In this document: in pieces, positions 54,771 to 64,000 of the stretch
Layout of the letters: each line of letters begins with the position of its first letter
Numbering within the stretch: position 1 is the first letter of the stretch
DNA from: Phlyctochytrium arcticum
Lineage: Eukaryota > Chytridiomycota > Chytridiomycetes > Chytridiales > Chytridiaceae
Direction of reading: 5' to 3'
NCBI GenBank assembly: GCA_025602905.1
Contig: JAHLKI010000029.1
Coordinates: forward strand, 124,001 to 188,000
DNA length: 64,000 bases
Notes under the pieces: generated by a model
Databases searched by the model: none
Seen by the model: the letters and a program-made list of their open reading frames with translations, nothing else
What the model was told of the DNA's origin: nothing
Translations under genes and position numbers: made by a program

Positions 54771-57700
54771 ATGTCGATACCCTCCTCCTCCGAGTGGTCT
54801 GACATGGAGATTGAACTTCCTTCTTATGTACGTATTGTACGTGGTTCTAAGCATCGCTTTTGATCCTTTGACCGAGACCTGTCTCAGGGTCAAGCTCTTC
54901 TGCCAATGTCAACTTCAGATACTCCGGATCAATCAGAGGGCGATGATTCCCTTCTTGGTCATGTATGTATACCAATGGGCCGATATTGGAAGCTCTTATA
55001 CTAACACCTTTACAGACTCCAGAGCCCCCCCAGTACTCTTCAACTGAGACAGATGGGTCCGATGAAGAGCCAGCCCTTAGAATGCCCCCTCGCGTATGTA
55101 GTCTTAAAGGCTTTTGTCAACCGTTCAACTAACGTTTTACGGGCACAAAAGCGCAAATCAATGTCTGGCTCCGAGTCCTCTACCGAGTCTGACATGGATC
55201 TTCCACTTCCACCTCATGTATGTATTCCCGAACACGCACCGTCCGTCGTTTTTCCAACACTTTTTCGAAGGGTGAAGATTTCATGTCTATGTCAACCACA
55301 GAATCAGAGAACGAAGCGAATGATTTCCCTCGTGGTCATGTATGTATACCAATGGGCCGATATTATCAGCTCTTATCGAACACCTTTACAGACTCCAGAG
55401 CCCCCCCAGTATCCTTTAAGTGAGACAGATGGGTCTGAGGAAGAGACACCCCTTAGAGTGACCCCTCGCGTATGTAGCCTTAAAGGCGTTTGTCAATCGT
55501 TCAACTAACATTTTACTGGCACAAAAGCGCAAATCAATGTCTGGCTCCGAGTCCTCTACCGAGGCTGACGTGGATCTTCCACTTCCACCTCATGTATGTA
55601 TTCCCGAACACGCACCGTCCGTCGTTTTTCCAACACTTTTTTGAAGGATCAGGATTTCATGTCTACTACAGTCTCTGAAACATCGGACCGATCAGAGGAC
55701 GAAACGCTTCACCGTCCTGTAAGTAAACCGATCGCCCATTGTTAGCTCCTCAACTAATCTTGCTACAGGTTCCAGAGCGCCCCCCCCCCTATGCTTCCTC
55801 TGACGAAAATACCTCCGATGATGAGTCAACGTCGGAGTCTACTTCCATGGTATGCAGTATGAAGCATTCCTGCCAACCGTTTAATTAATCTTCTTACAGG
55901 CTCAACACCGCCCACCAATGTCTGATTCCGAGTCTGAATCTGATGTAGATGTAGACCTCCATCTGTACCGTCGTCCTGTCGCAGACGAAACCAACAACGA
56001 GATAAATAAAAGAATTGCAGACATAATCTCGAAGTTGATCGAAGACGATATCGAAGCCCCCAACTTGTCTCAGATTGCTAAAAAATATGATGTCCCGTAC
56101 CAGCGGTTGCGTGCCAGGTGGCTCGGGAGGCCTACCCTCAATGAAAGACCAGCAAACAATCGCAACCTGAACGACGGTCAGGAGTTGTCCTTGTGCATGT
56201 ACTTGGATAGGCGGACAAAATTGGAACGTCGGCCTTGTTCAGCATGGTCACAGGCGCCGCAAACGATATCCTCAACGAGGATTACGACCCTGCAAGTGGT
56301 GAGAGGTCAGTCCCCACTGGACCAGACGCTTCCTGGCTCGCCATCCAGAGTTCAAAATCAGGAAACAGCAGTCGATGGAGGCCACAAGACATGCTGCTCA
56401 CAGTCGCGCGTCCATTGGAGCGTGGTTTGATAAACTGCAAAAGGTTCTCCATGATTTCGACATACAACCGTCCGACATCTACAATATGGATGAGAGTGGT
56501 TTTCGGGTGGGTATTGGCCGCGACCAGCGAGTTGTCACGAAGTCCAAAACGGCACCAGTGTACTTGGGTTCAAAGACCAGCCGTGAGACGGTGACATTGG
56601 TCGAGGTAATCAGCGCGGATGGCGCTAGGTTTCCCCCCCTCATCATTGTCCCGGGCAAGCGGAAACAGTACCTCTGGTTTGCAAACTTGCCGGACAAGGA
56701 CGAGTTGCAGGTGACGCCGACGGGCTATACAAATGACCAACTCACATATGCCTGGGTCCAGAAATTTCATGAATGGACCAGATACCGCCGGCAGGGGCCG
56801 TATCGGCTACTCATCATGGATGGGTACGGATCCCACTGCACCCGGCAATTTGTAGAGTTTTGTAACTCCAAATTTATCCTTCCCTTCGCCCTTCCGCCAC
56901 ACACGAGCCAACTTCTCCAACCTTTGGATGTGGTAGTGTTCCAACCGTACAAAAAATACCATTCCAACGCGATTGAGGAAGCAACCAGGACAGGATGCAC
57001 CAACTTCGATAAGCTGGAATTCTTGACCCACCTCCACGAAATAAGGAAGAAGGCCCTGAAGTGTAAAACCATACGCTCATCCTTCCGAGCTACCGGCATC
57101 GAGCCGTTCAATCCCAAAATTGTTCTGGACAAACTACCGGAAGATCTCCCAGTCTTGGACTTCGAGCGTGACCCCTACGCAGATGCGCAAGATAGACAGT
57201 ATTGGTATGATGAGGAAGAGTTGGGGCAAGTGGGCGATGCGGTTGCACCGGAGGAGGAGGTCCCGCAAGTCCCCGATACTGCCAAGGCCTTCAAGTCCAG
57301 AGCAAATGCTTTCCTTGAGACTGAAGCGTACCGCAACATGCCATCCGAGGCACGAGAAGAGTTATGGGACGTGCTCACAGGTGGGCTGATCCTGGCCCGA
57401 GCAGGCGAGCTCAGCAGTAAGCTTCTGGCCCGGTCAACTGCAGCCGAAACAGCAAGACGAGCCCGAAGAGTCTCTAGGAACATAGTCGCAGAAGGCGGGA
57501 TGGTGAATGCAGGTGAGTGGGCGCTCTCAAACCCAATTAAGATCCACGACATCTAATGTTCCATGCCCAGCTACGGCTCCTGCAATGGCTGCTACTCGTG
57601 CGGAAGAAGAGTTGGCGGCTGCTCACCGACTGGTTGAAAGGGAAGCGAAGGCGATCCAAAAGCAGGCCGATGCCGCCAGAGAACAGCAGGAGAAAGAGAC

Positions 57701-57896
57701 CAGAAAGATAGCTGCCGCGGCTAAGAAGGCGGCGCTTGAGGCTTTGGCCGCAGAAAAGAAGGCAGCAATGGTAGTGAGGAGGGCGGCGGCAGCTGAGAAG
57801 AAAAGGGCGGCGGATGAGCGCCGAGAAGCGAAGGCCGAAGCAACAAGACAAGCTGCAAGACGAGCTCTAGCGGATCTTTCGAACACTACGTCTTGA
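54771..57896 (+). CDS. Pogo-type DDE transposase with a modular acidic N-terminus, frameshifted
   Basis: Nine or more small N-terminal exons (54771-~55900), then the main exon 55900-~57511 and a last exon ~57573-57896. The N-terminal exons encode acidic Ser/Glu modules (see repeat entry). Next comes a psq-type helix-turn-helix (ISKLIEDDIEAPNLSQIAKK...RLRARWLG, ~56025-56130) and a CENP-B-like second DNA-binding part (IGTSALFSMVTGAANDILNE; FLARHPEFKIRKQQSMEATR). The DDE core has Asp 1 in DIYNMDESGFRVG, Asp 2 in LLIMDGYGSHC and Asp 3 in TSQLLQPLDVVVFQ, with DD35D spacing. The tail is an Ala/Lys/Glu coiled coil (AEEELAAAHRLVEREAKAIQ). Frame changes at ~56218 and ~56325 break the second DNA-binding part; the catalytic core is intact. 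It cuts and pastes at TA sites. Confidence 0.85.
55014..55640 (+). repeat. Tandemly duplicated exon-intron modules in the pogo-type transposase
   Basis: A block of three ~70-nt exons and three ~50-nt introns is repeated with a ~375-bp period: exon TPEPPQY..ETDGS(D/E)EE at 55019 and 55391, exon RKSMSGSESSTE..VDLPLP at 55152 and 55528, exon E/D-DFMS...T at 55272 and 55649. Introns are copied with their splice sites (GTATGTATTCCCGAACACGC, GTATGTATACCAATGGGCCG). All borders are phase 0, so extra copies keep the frame. Confidence 0.85.
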
Positions 57897-58044
57897 AGGT
57901 TAGTTTTGGGGACGGTTATCGTGTCTCGTTGCGGTATTAAAATGATGTAGATCTCTTCTCAGAATAACATTCCCGGTCTCTGTCGTACTTTGTCTTTTGT
58001 CTTTTCAGGTCGGAATATAAAGTAGTCGTCTCCAGTCTTGGCCA

Positions 58045-58194
58045 TTGTTTATATTTCCAGATTTATTTGTTTATTTGAGATTTATCGTTTGGCTGCAATT
58101 ATCGTTTGGCTGGCAGGCACTGTGGTGAGTGCCTGGTCAGCGAGAATCGCGAAAACTAGGTCGGTGGCGTAGCCACCAGATCCCTGGGCACGAG
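58045..58194 (-). repeat. Right TIR of the pogo-type element
   Basis: Inverse partner of 54447-54596, with the two ATCGTTTGGCTG words at 58084-58112. Confidence 0.93.
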
Positions 58195-58293
58195 TAGGGC
58201 TAACACGTGACTGGCCTGCTCGCTTGAAGTCTGGCGAAATCCGCGAAATACGACTTGCTCCTTCCCGCTCACTCATTGCAGAGATTCAGCATA

Positions 58294-59203
58294 ATGGCCA
58301 GGTAAGCATTTGAAGCGTTGATGCCCAGGAAGAGGTCAAGATGGACGTTTTTTAGTGAGCCAAATGAGCCCAATTTTCGAGGGATTGATGGATGGATGGA
58401 TGTCTGACAAATGGCCGCGACTAGGCAGGGCAGCTGGCATTTAGAGATCCTATTCCACCGACATGGTCCTAACCCACTACTCCCTTTTACAGTAAGGTAG
58501 CAGCCAGTCAGGTCCGTGCCGCCACCAAGGAGCTCCTCACCTTCTCCGCTGAGGAGAAGCCCCGTAAGTTCGTTGAGACCGTTGAGCTCCAAATCGGTCT
58601 CAAGAACTACGACCCTCAGCGTGACAAGCGTTTCTCCGGAACCATCAAGTGAGTGCACAATTGCTTACCGTCTCTTTTATGGAGCGGACAGCTTAAAAAG
58701 TGTGATTTAGGCTTCCCAATGTCCCCAAGCCCAAGATGAAGCTTTGCATTCTCGGTGACCAGCATCACATTGATCAGGCCAAGTCTATCGGTCTCGAGTT
58801 CATGTCTGTTGACGACTTGAAGAAGTTGAACAAGAACAAGAAGCTCATCAAGAAGCTCGCCAAGAAGTATGATGCCTTCCTTGCTTCCGAGGCTCTCATC
58901 AAGCAGATTCCCCGTCTCCTCGGACCCGGTTTGTCCAAGGCCGGAAAGTTCCCCACCCCCGTCACCCACAACGACAACTTGGAGGAGAAGGTTGTCGACA
59001 TCAAGTCCACGATCAAGTTCCAGTTGAAGAAGGTTCTATGCCTCGGTGTCGCCGTCGGTCACGTTAAGATGACTGAGGACCAGCTTGTCAACAACACCAT
59101 GTTGGCCATCAACTTCCTGGTTTCCTTGTTGAAGAAGAACTGGCAGAACGTCAAGTCTTTGTTCATGAAGTCTTCCATGGGCAAGCCCGTCCGTCTCTAC
59201 TAG
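58294..59203 (+). CDS. RPL10A: 60S ribosomal protein L10a (uL1)
   Basis: Three exons: a micro-exon 58294-58301 (ATGGCCAG, only 8 coding bases), 58493-58648 and 58711-59203; together 218 residues, the normal length. [20 protein letters not shown] is the conserved start; then [40 protein letters not shown], a Lys-rich loop ([18 protein letters not shown]), [20 protein letters not shown] and the ending [10 protein letters not shown]. uL1 forms the mobile L1 stalk of the large subunit, which handles the leaving tRNA. Codon use is strongly biased towards C-ending codons, as in highly expressed genes. The intron after 8 coding bases is typical of ribosomal protein genes. Confidence 0.96.
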
Positions 59204-59825
59204 ATGTTTGTTCTTGTAGTCTGGAGTGGCTCCTGCGAGGAGATCCCAGTGGTGCTATCTGTGGTATCCAAGTGATCTTTGAGAATTTACTGCTAGCGTA
59301 GAACCAAGGCACTGCTTTGTCACCTTGTGTGATGGAGTTGGTGTCATTGGGAGCTGAATCTCTGCATAAACAATACATTCTTTTTTCGCATACCCCCCGG
59401 CGTCTCCGACATTGCTCACTCAGTTGCTGTACCTTCAACAGAGCCAGTGAAAAGAAATGGTCTTGCAAAAGTATGGGAATGCCGGGTAATGTTCAGATTT
59501 ACTTGCAAGAGCAGTATGGGGAAAATGCAAGAAACATATGAACAGCGCAAGGAACTAAAACGCATATAAACTGGAGCAAAAACTGCAGAGTGCAAGTCGA
59601 TCACAACCTTGCTTGCCCAGGGTCAGTCCTATTGAATGTGGAAGCGTACGCCAGGCAGCGGGGAAATTGTCGGAGGTGATTGATTGACCTTGCCGGGTCT
59701 CACCCGGTCTCCGCAATTGAGCTCACGTCACTGCGCAGTCCCGGTGAAGATTCAAGAAGTTCAATGGTCAGAGTACAAACTGAGAATTCAAAGCGACTTT
59801 TCAACGGAAAAGTCGATGAGGCCAA
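59204..59825. other. Intergenic between RPL10A and DNA ligase
   Basis: RPL10A 3' UTR and the ligase promoter. Short ORFs on both strands (59317-59922) lack protein-like features. Confidence 0.45.
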
Positions 59826-62800
59826 ATGGGTCCTAAGGGAGCCAAGCGCCGGAAGACCCAAGACACAACTTCTCCTCGCAAACGGACGGTTAAATCCACT
59901 TCGGCGGCACAAGGCACTTTAGACGCATTTTTGTCTCCTGGCCGACCTTTAGTTACAAACCCTCCCACCAACAAGGGAACAGAAAAGGCCACTTCCACAG
60001 CTGGAGATGATGATGGGTGGGAGGCGATTCCTGCCGATCTTTTGACCTCGCAAGACCTTGTGAGCGTCCCCTCGTCATCTTCCGCGAGGCTGGATGATGA
60101 AGCCTGTTTATTGCCAGCTGACCGGGATGATGACTGGGAATCTATTCCGCCAGAGCTTCTCGCTGAGTCTATACGGGCTGCAAACTCTGCTGTCGACGAT
60201 GAAGGCTGGGAGAGACCGCCCTCCGATCTGATAGTGGACTCTTTGGTCCTTGTCGAATTGCTGGGAAGGGAAAAAGTGATTAGTATGGGTCAGGCCAATG
60301 ACAGTATTCGACCAAATGTGAAAGTGACGGAAGAACTCCGACCTGTTTACCAGCCAAAAATTCCCTCGGACGCGCCAGATCCGTTAGCGCAGTCTTCCGG
60401 TTCGACCGTTGAAGCAAACGACAGAGCCTTACCGAATGCAGATATGGTGAAAGCCAGTGATTCATCACAACGCTCATCAGATAGCAAAGTATCGTTCAAG
60501 GTGGATTTGGCTGCCGATTCAATCACTTATGACTCTACCGCGCTCCCTCCGTACTGGGCACATGGCCAACCAACCCCATATCAGTGGCTCACTGATCACT
60601 TTGCGGCTATTGAGAAAGTTACAGGACGATTGTACGTAGATTTATTCCACTTGGTCAATGAAATTGTCTCCAAGAGCTTACTCGTATTGTTGTAACCTTC
60701 AATTTGCTTTCTAGAATTATTACAAATGGACTTACGAATATGTTGAGAACCATTATCCGTCACGCGCCACAGGACCTTCTGGCTGCCCTGTATCTATGTA
60801 GCAACAATATTGCACCGTCTTATGAAGGTTTGCACGGAAAAGGACGTGAGAATATACTTGGCCTGAACCGTGGCGACAGGAGTCGAACTTGGTCTAGGTC
60901 CACAAATAATGCTTAAAGCCATAACGGCAATATCAGATATGTCTGCCAAGGTCCGTAAACTATCCTACATGTCTCCATCGGAGTGTCAAACTGACAAAGC
61001 ATACCTGTCGCAGAAAATTAAGACTGCGTGGGAGCAATACGGCGACTGGGGTGACTGCTGCATGGTTGCGCGCGTCAATACGCAAACGCTTGTCAAGCCC
61101 AAGCCGCTGCAAGTGGTGGGAGTAAGTATCGTTCGATCTTGTTGACGTGCACTGGCAGCGGAACTTATCATCTTAACAGCTCTATCAAGTCTTGCGCCAG
61201 ATTGCGAAACTGAAAGGTCAAGGAACTGTGCAACAGAAAACTAATCTGGTAAAAAGGCTTATGGTCGCGTGTCAGGTAGGAACACTGCCATACTATTTAC
61301 AAACGAGCGCCCTGATTGAAGGTATGCGGCAGGGCGAAGAACTGCGCTTTTTAGCGCGGACGCTTGTATCTCACATTCGCATCGGGGCGGTTAGAACAAC
61401 CATTATGATTGCATTGAGGTCAGCTCCATAGCTTTGCCCATGAAAGAAAGCTAACTCAGAAGTACATTAGTCACGCCATCCTGTTGGAGCATAATCTGAC
61501 AGCAGCCGAGATTAAATCCCTGGGAAAAGAAGGTCTGAAACCCAAGTATAAAGAAGCGGAACAAATTCTGAAGGTAATTGATCTTGCAGTGATGTGATGC
61601 AACTGTCTACCTAATATCAATGGCTCTAGGAGTGCTTTGCGCAAGTACCCAATTATGACTGCATCGTGGGATGGCTCCTCGACCCACAAATGGGCCTTTA
61701 CAAACTGCGTACCGTCTGCCAGAGCGCCCCGGGAATTCCAATTCGCCCCATGTTGGGAAAGATCACGCGAGATCTGGCGGTAAGCATTCTGCTTTGACAC
61801 GCGCATGGTCAGAATATTTCATAACAACCCCGTAGGAAGTTTTCGAAAAGCTTCAAGGAAGGAAATTTTGCGCCGATTACAAGTACGATGGTAATAATCC
61901 GATTAACGTTATGATTTTAGAACATCCGGCTTATTTTTATTACAGGTCAACGGGCACAAATCCATTGCTCAGAGACAGGGAAAATAACCATCTTCTCCCG
62001 TCATCTCGGTTGCCACACTTTGAATGTTGCCTCATGTACAGAACGTACCATGCTAATGGTTTTGCATCAGAAATGATTACCGAGAAATATCCCGATATTG
62101 TAGCAAACCTCCCATCAGCTTATGCATCCACAACCACGTCATTTATTCTCGATTCAGAGGTTGTTGCTGTGGACGACTCGGGGAGCATCCAGCCTTTCCA
62201 GACACTTAGCAACAGAGGTCGCAAAAATGTGGACATTGGCGACATTACCGTCAAAATAAAAGTGTTTGCTTTTGATTTGATGTTTCTGAACGGAAAGGTA
62301 GGCCGCGCCAATTTTTTTTTCAAGACGACCTACTCATCAACTTTGAAGAGTCTTCTCAAAGAGCCCTTCCGAGTGAGGCGAGATGCCATGAGATTGGCCT
62401 TCAAGCCGATAGATGGACTTTTTGACTTTGTACCACAGGTATGACTGCGCACAAATGTGTTTGGATCGAAACCATCAGCTACTTACGTGAATATGTCCAG
62501 CTGGAAAGTAGCGATGCTGAAGAGGTTTGAAAAAACTCTACGTTATCCCTATCCTGTTCTCATTGTCCCGCGCGGAGAGAAGGTGCAGGAATTTTTGAAT
62601 CAAGCCCTTCAAGCTAGCTGTGAGGGTTTAATGGTCAAGCTCTTGGATCCCCCCGCAATTGAGAAAAACGAGTCTTCTTTACTTTCCACTTATGAGCCAG
62701 GTGGGTTTGCGTATTCATCAAGCACAGACTTAGGATCACGCGCTCACAAAGATCCTATCAATTTCCCTAGATAAGAGGTCAGAATCTTGGCTGAAAGTGA

Positions 62801-63681
62801 AAAAGGACTATTTGAGCACGCTTGCAGATAGTTTTGACTTGGTTCCGATTGGAGCATGGTACGGCACTGGCCGGAAGGCGACATGGTATTCACCGTACCT
62901 TATGGCGGCTTGGAACCCACAACAAGAATGTTGGGAGTCTGTGTGTAAATGTATGAGTGGTACGTTGTCATTTTGTTCGCGTTGACAGGGCTGCTACGCT
63001 TTGCTGGTGTGTTTCTAAAGGAGCATGATAGGATTTTCCGACGCGTTTTATAAATCTATGAAGGAAAAATACGCCAAAGGTTCCGAGAATGTCCTCACCA
63101 GCCGACCATCCGATTACTCGGTAAGCGACGCCCTCACTCCTAGTGTGTGGTTTCGCCCTATGGAGGTACTGTATATTTGAATCCATTTCAGGCGCGTGTG
63201 CAGATTTAAATAAGTGGGATTAGGTCTGGGAAATTCGGGGCGCGGATCTCACTGTATCACCCGTGCATCGAGCCGGAGTGGAATTGATGCCGGAAGGAAA
63301 GGGGATTAGGTATATATGACTTAGCAAAGTGATCAAGAGTACGGCATACTAAACGGTACTCTGAATCAGTTTAAGATTTCCCAGGTAGGCGCTTCCATTG
63401 AAAAGATACTTGGCAAGACTTGTTTTAATGCGCAGTCCTAGATTCATGAGGATTCGCGATGATAAAGGAATAGATGATGCGACCACTTCTGATCAAGTAT
63501 GCATTATTACCGCCTGACGCTGAATTGTATGCTCATTTTTCCATGGCAGATTGTAGATATGTTCTACAAACAGCGACAAAGAGGAGGAGGGCAATCAACA
63601 GACGCAGTAGTAACGGAGTTGACAGACGAAGCTGACGAGGCAGTTGCTGGCGACGTGTATGACGAACCAGCAAGTCCGTAA
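59826..63681 (+). CDS. CDC9: ATP-dependent DNA ligase I
   Basis: Seals nicks between Okazaki fragments and in repair. About a dozen exons. Start MGPKGAKRRKTQDTTSPRKR (basic, nuclear signal-like); QGTLDAFLSP at residues ~29-38 is a PCNA-binding PIP box, as in LIG1/Cdc9. A disordered acidic region has three DDxWE.IP repeats (DDGWEAIPADLL, DDDWESIPPELL, DEGWERPPSDLI). The DNA-binding domain starts near FAAIEKVTGRL. The catalytic core has adenylation motif I KYDG split by an intron (CADYKYDG / QRAQIHC at ~61888-61945), motif III SFILDSEVVAVD, motif IIIa FAFDLMFLNGK, motif IV CEGLMVKLL, and motif V WLKVKKDYL. The OB-fold carries DLVPIGAWYGTGRKA. The end, IVDMFYKQRQRGGGQ...DEPASP, is a usual LIG1 C-terminus. 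All catalytic motifs present. Confidence 0.95.
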
Positions 63682-64000
63682 GGCCTTATACCCCGATACA
63701 TGGTCAGTGCACATACCGCACATACCGTCAACCAACCCAAAACATCGGGATAGAGAAGCCCGCTTCATTGGCGGCCCAAAAATTACTAACGGGTTAGAAA
63801 CGGCGAATATGTTATTTATTTCAAGTCTATGAGGCAAATGCACCGGAATATTCATACAGAACAGTTCCTGTCTCCCGTTTATCGCAAGTGAAAATGAATC
63901 GAATGTAGCAGCTACCGCTCACAGCCACTCTGAGAAAGGTCTACGCATTCGCGAGTAAGCTGCAGCCAGCACGCAGTCATAATCAGGCAAAAGTCTTACT
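63682..64000. other. Downstream of DNA ligase, no gene seen
   Basis: Ligase 3' UTR and flank; the minus-strand ORF at 63595-63855 is a shadow. Confidence 0.45.

Larger units (their letters stand above)
54447..58194 (+). mobile_element. Complete pogo/Tigger-type (Tc1/mariner superfamily) transposon
   Basis: A 3,748-bp element. Both ends start CTCGTGCCCAGGGATCTGGT inward and are preceded and followed by TA (54445-54446, 58195-58196), the target duplication of the Tc1/mariner group. TIRs of ~150 bp differ at only two seen positions, so insertion is recent. One spliced transposase gene runs left to right. A diverged 3' fragment of a related copy lies at 30569-30880. Confidence 0.93.

Noticed and set aside
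1..64000. tRNA or rRNA genes
   Set aside because: None recognised by eye on either strand; a covariance-model search would be needed to exclude a tRNA.

Overview
This is eukaryotic nuclear DNA, most likely from a fungus. Most host genes are cut by short introns (about 50-80 bp, GT...AG) and lie close together. Their set is typical of fungi: a DEP-DH-PH-CNH Rho exchange factor, exocyst Sec3, acetyl-CoA synthetase, the B regulatory subunit of PP2A, an SDF2-type MIR protein, a TFIIB-family factor, ribosomal protein uL1 and DNA ligase I. A very long TPR protein, which resembles ciliary TPR proteins in layout, and a virus-like block at the left edge would fit a zoosporic (chytrid-like) fungus. That placement is inference.

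Layout. (1) 1-3993: an AT-rich block of intron-less ORFs unlike the rest. It holds a fibre-like repeat protein broken by a frameshift, a lone response-regulator receiver domain, an F-box-like protein and unknown ORFs. Three consecutive minus-strand ORFs start inside TAAATG. I read it as a piece of an integrated large DNA virus. (2) 4222-15882: a transposon graveyard. It has a 5'-truncated chromodomain Ty3/gypsy integrase that begins in a 69-bp palindrome, a MULE fragment, a nearly intact MULE with 82-bp TIRs and an 8-bp target duplication (7376-10872), a decayed transposase of possible THAP9/Kolobok type, and a second MULE with 38-bp TIRs (12752-15882). (3) 16353-25931: host genes for RhoGEF, SDF2-like, TFIIB-like and PP2A-B. 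(4) 25932-31252: poor in genes, with decayed ORFs, a 238-bp tandem repeat, a small inverted-repeat cluster and a fragment of a pogo-type transposon. (5) 31253-50749: host genes for the TPR protein, a methyltransferase, Sec3, acetyl-CoA synthetase and Xaa-Pro aminopeptidase. (6) 50750-58194: degenerate satellite, GC hairpins, an inverted-repeat element, a coiled-coil ORF and a complete 3,748-bp pogo/Tigger-type element with ~150-bp TIRs and a TA duplication. (7) 58294-63681: RPL10A and DNA ligase I.

How the genes relate. The host genes are not a pathway cluster. They are housekeeping functions: cell-wall/Rho signalling and exocytosis (RhoGEF, Sec3), the ER (SDF2), transcription, phosphatase control, acetate activation, peptide turnover, translation and replication. 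Two divergent pairs appear to share short promoters: SDF2/TFIIB (94 bp) and ACS/aminopeptidase (about 0.5 kb). The accessory DNA lies between blocks of host genes. Splice sites were read by eye from GT/AG signals and protein continuity, so exon borders inside genes are approximate.
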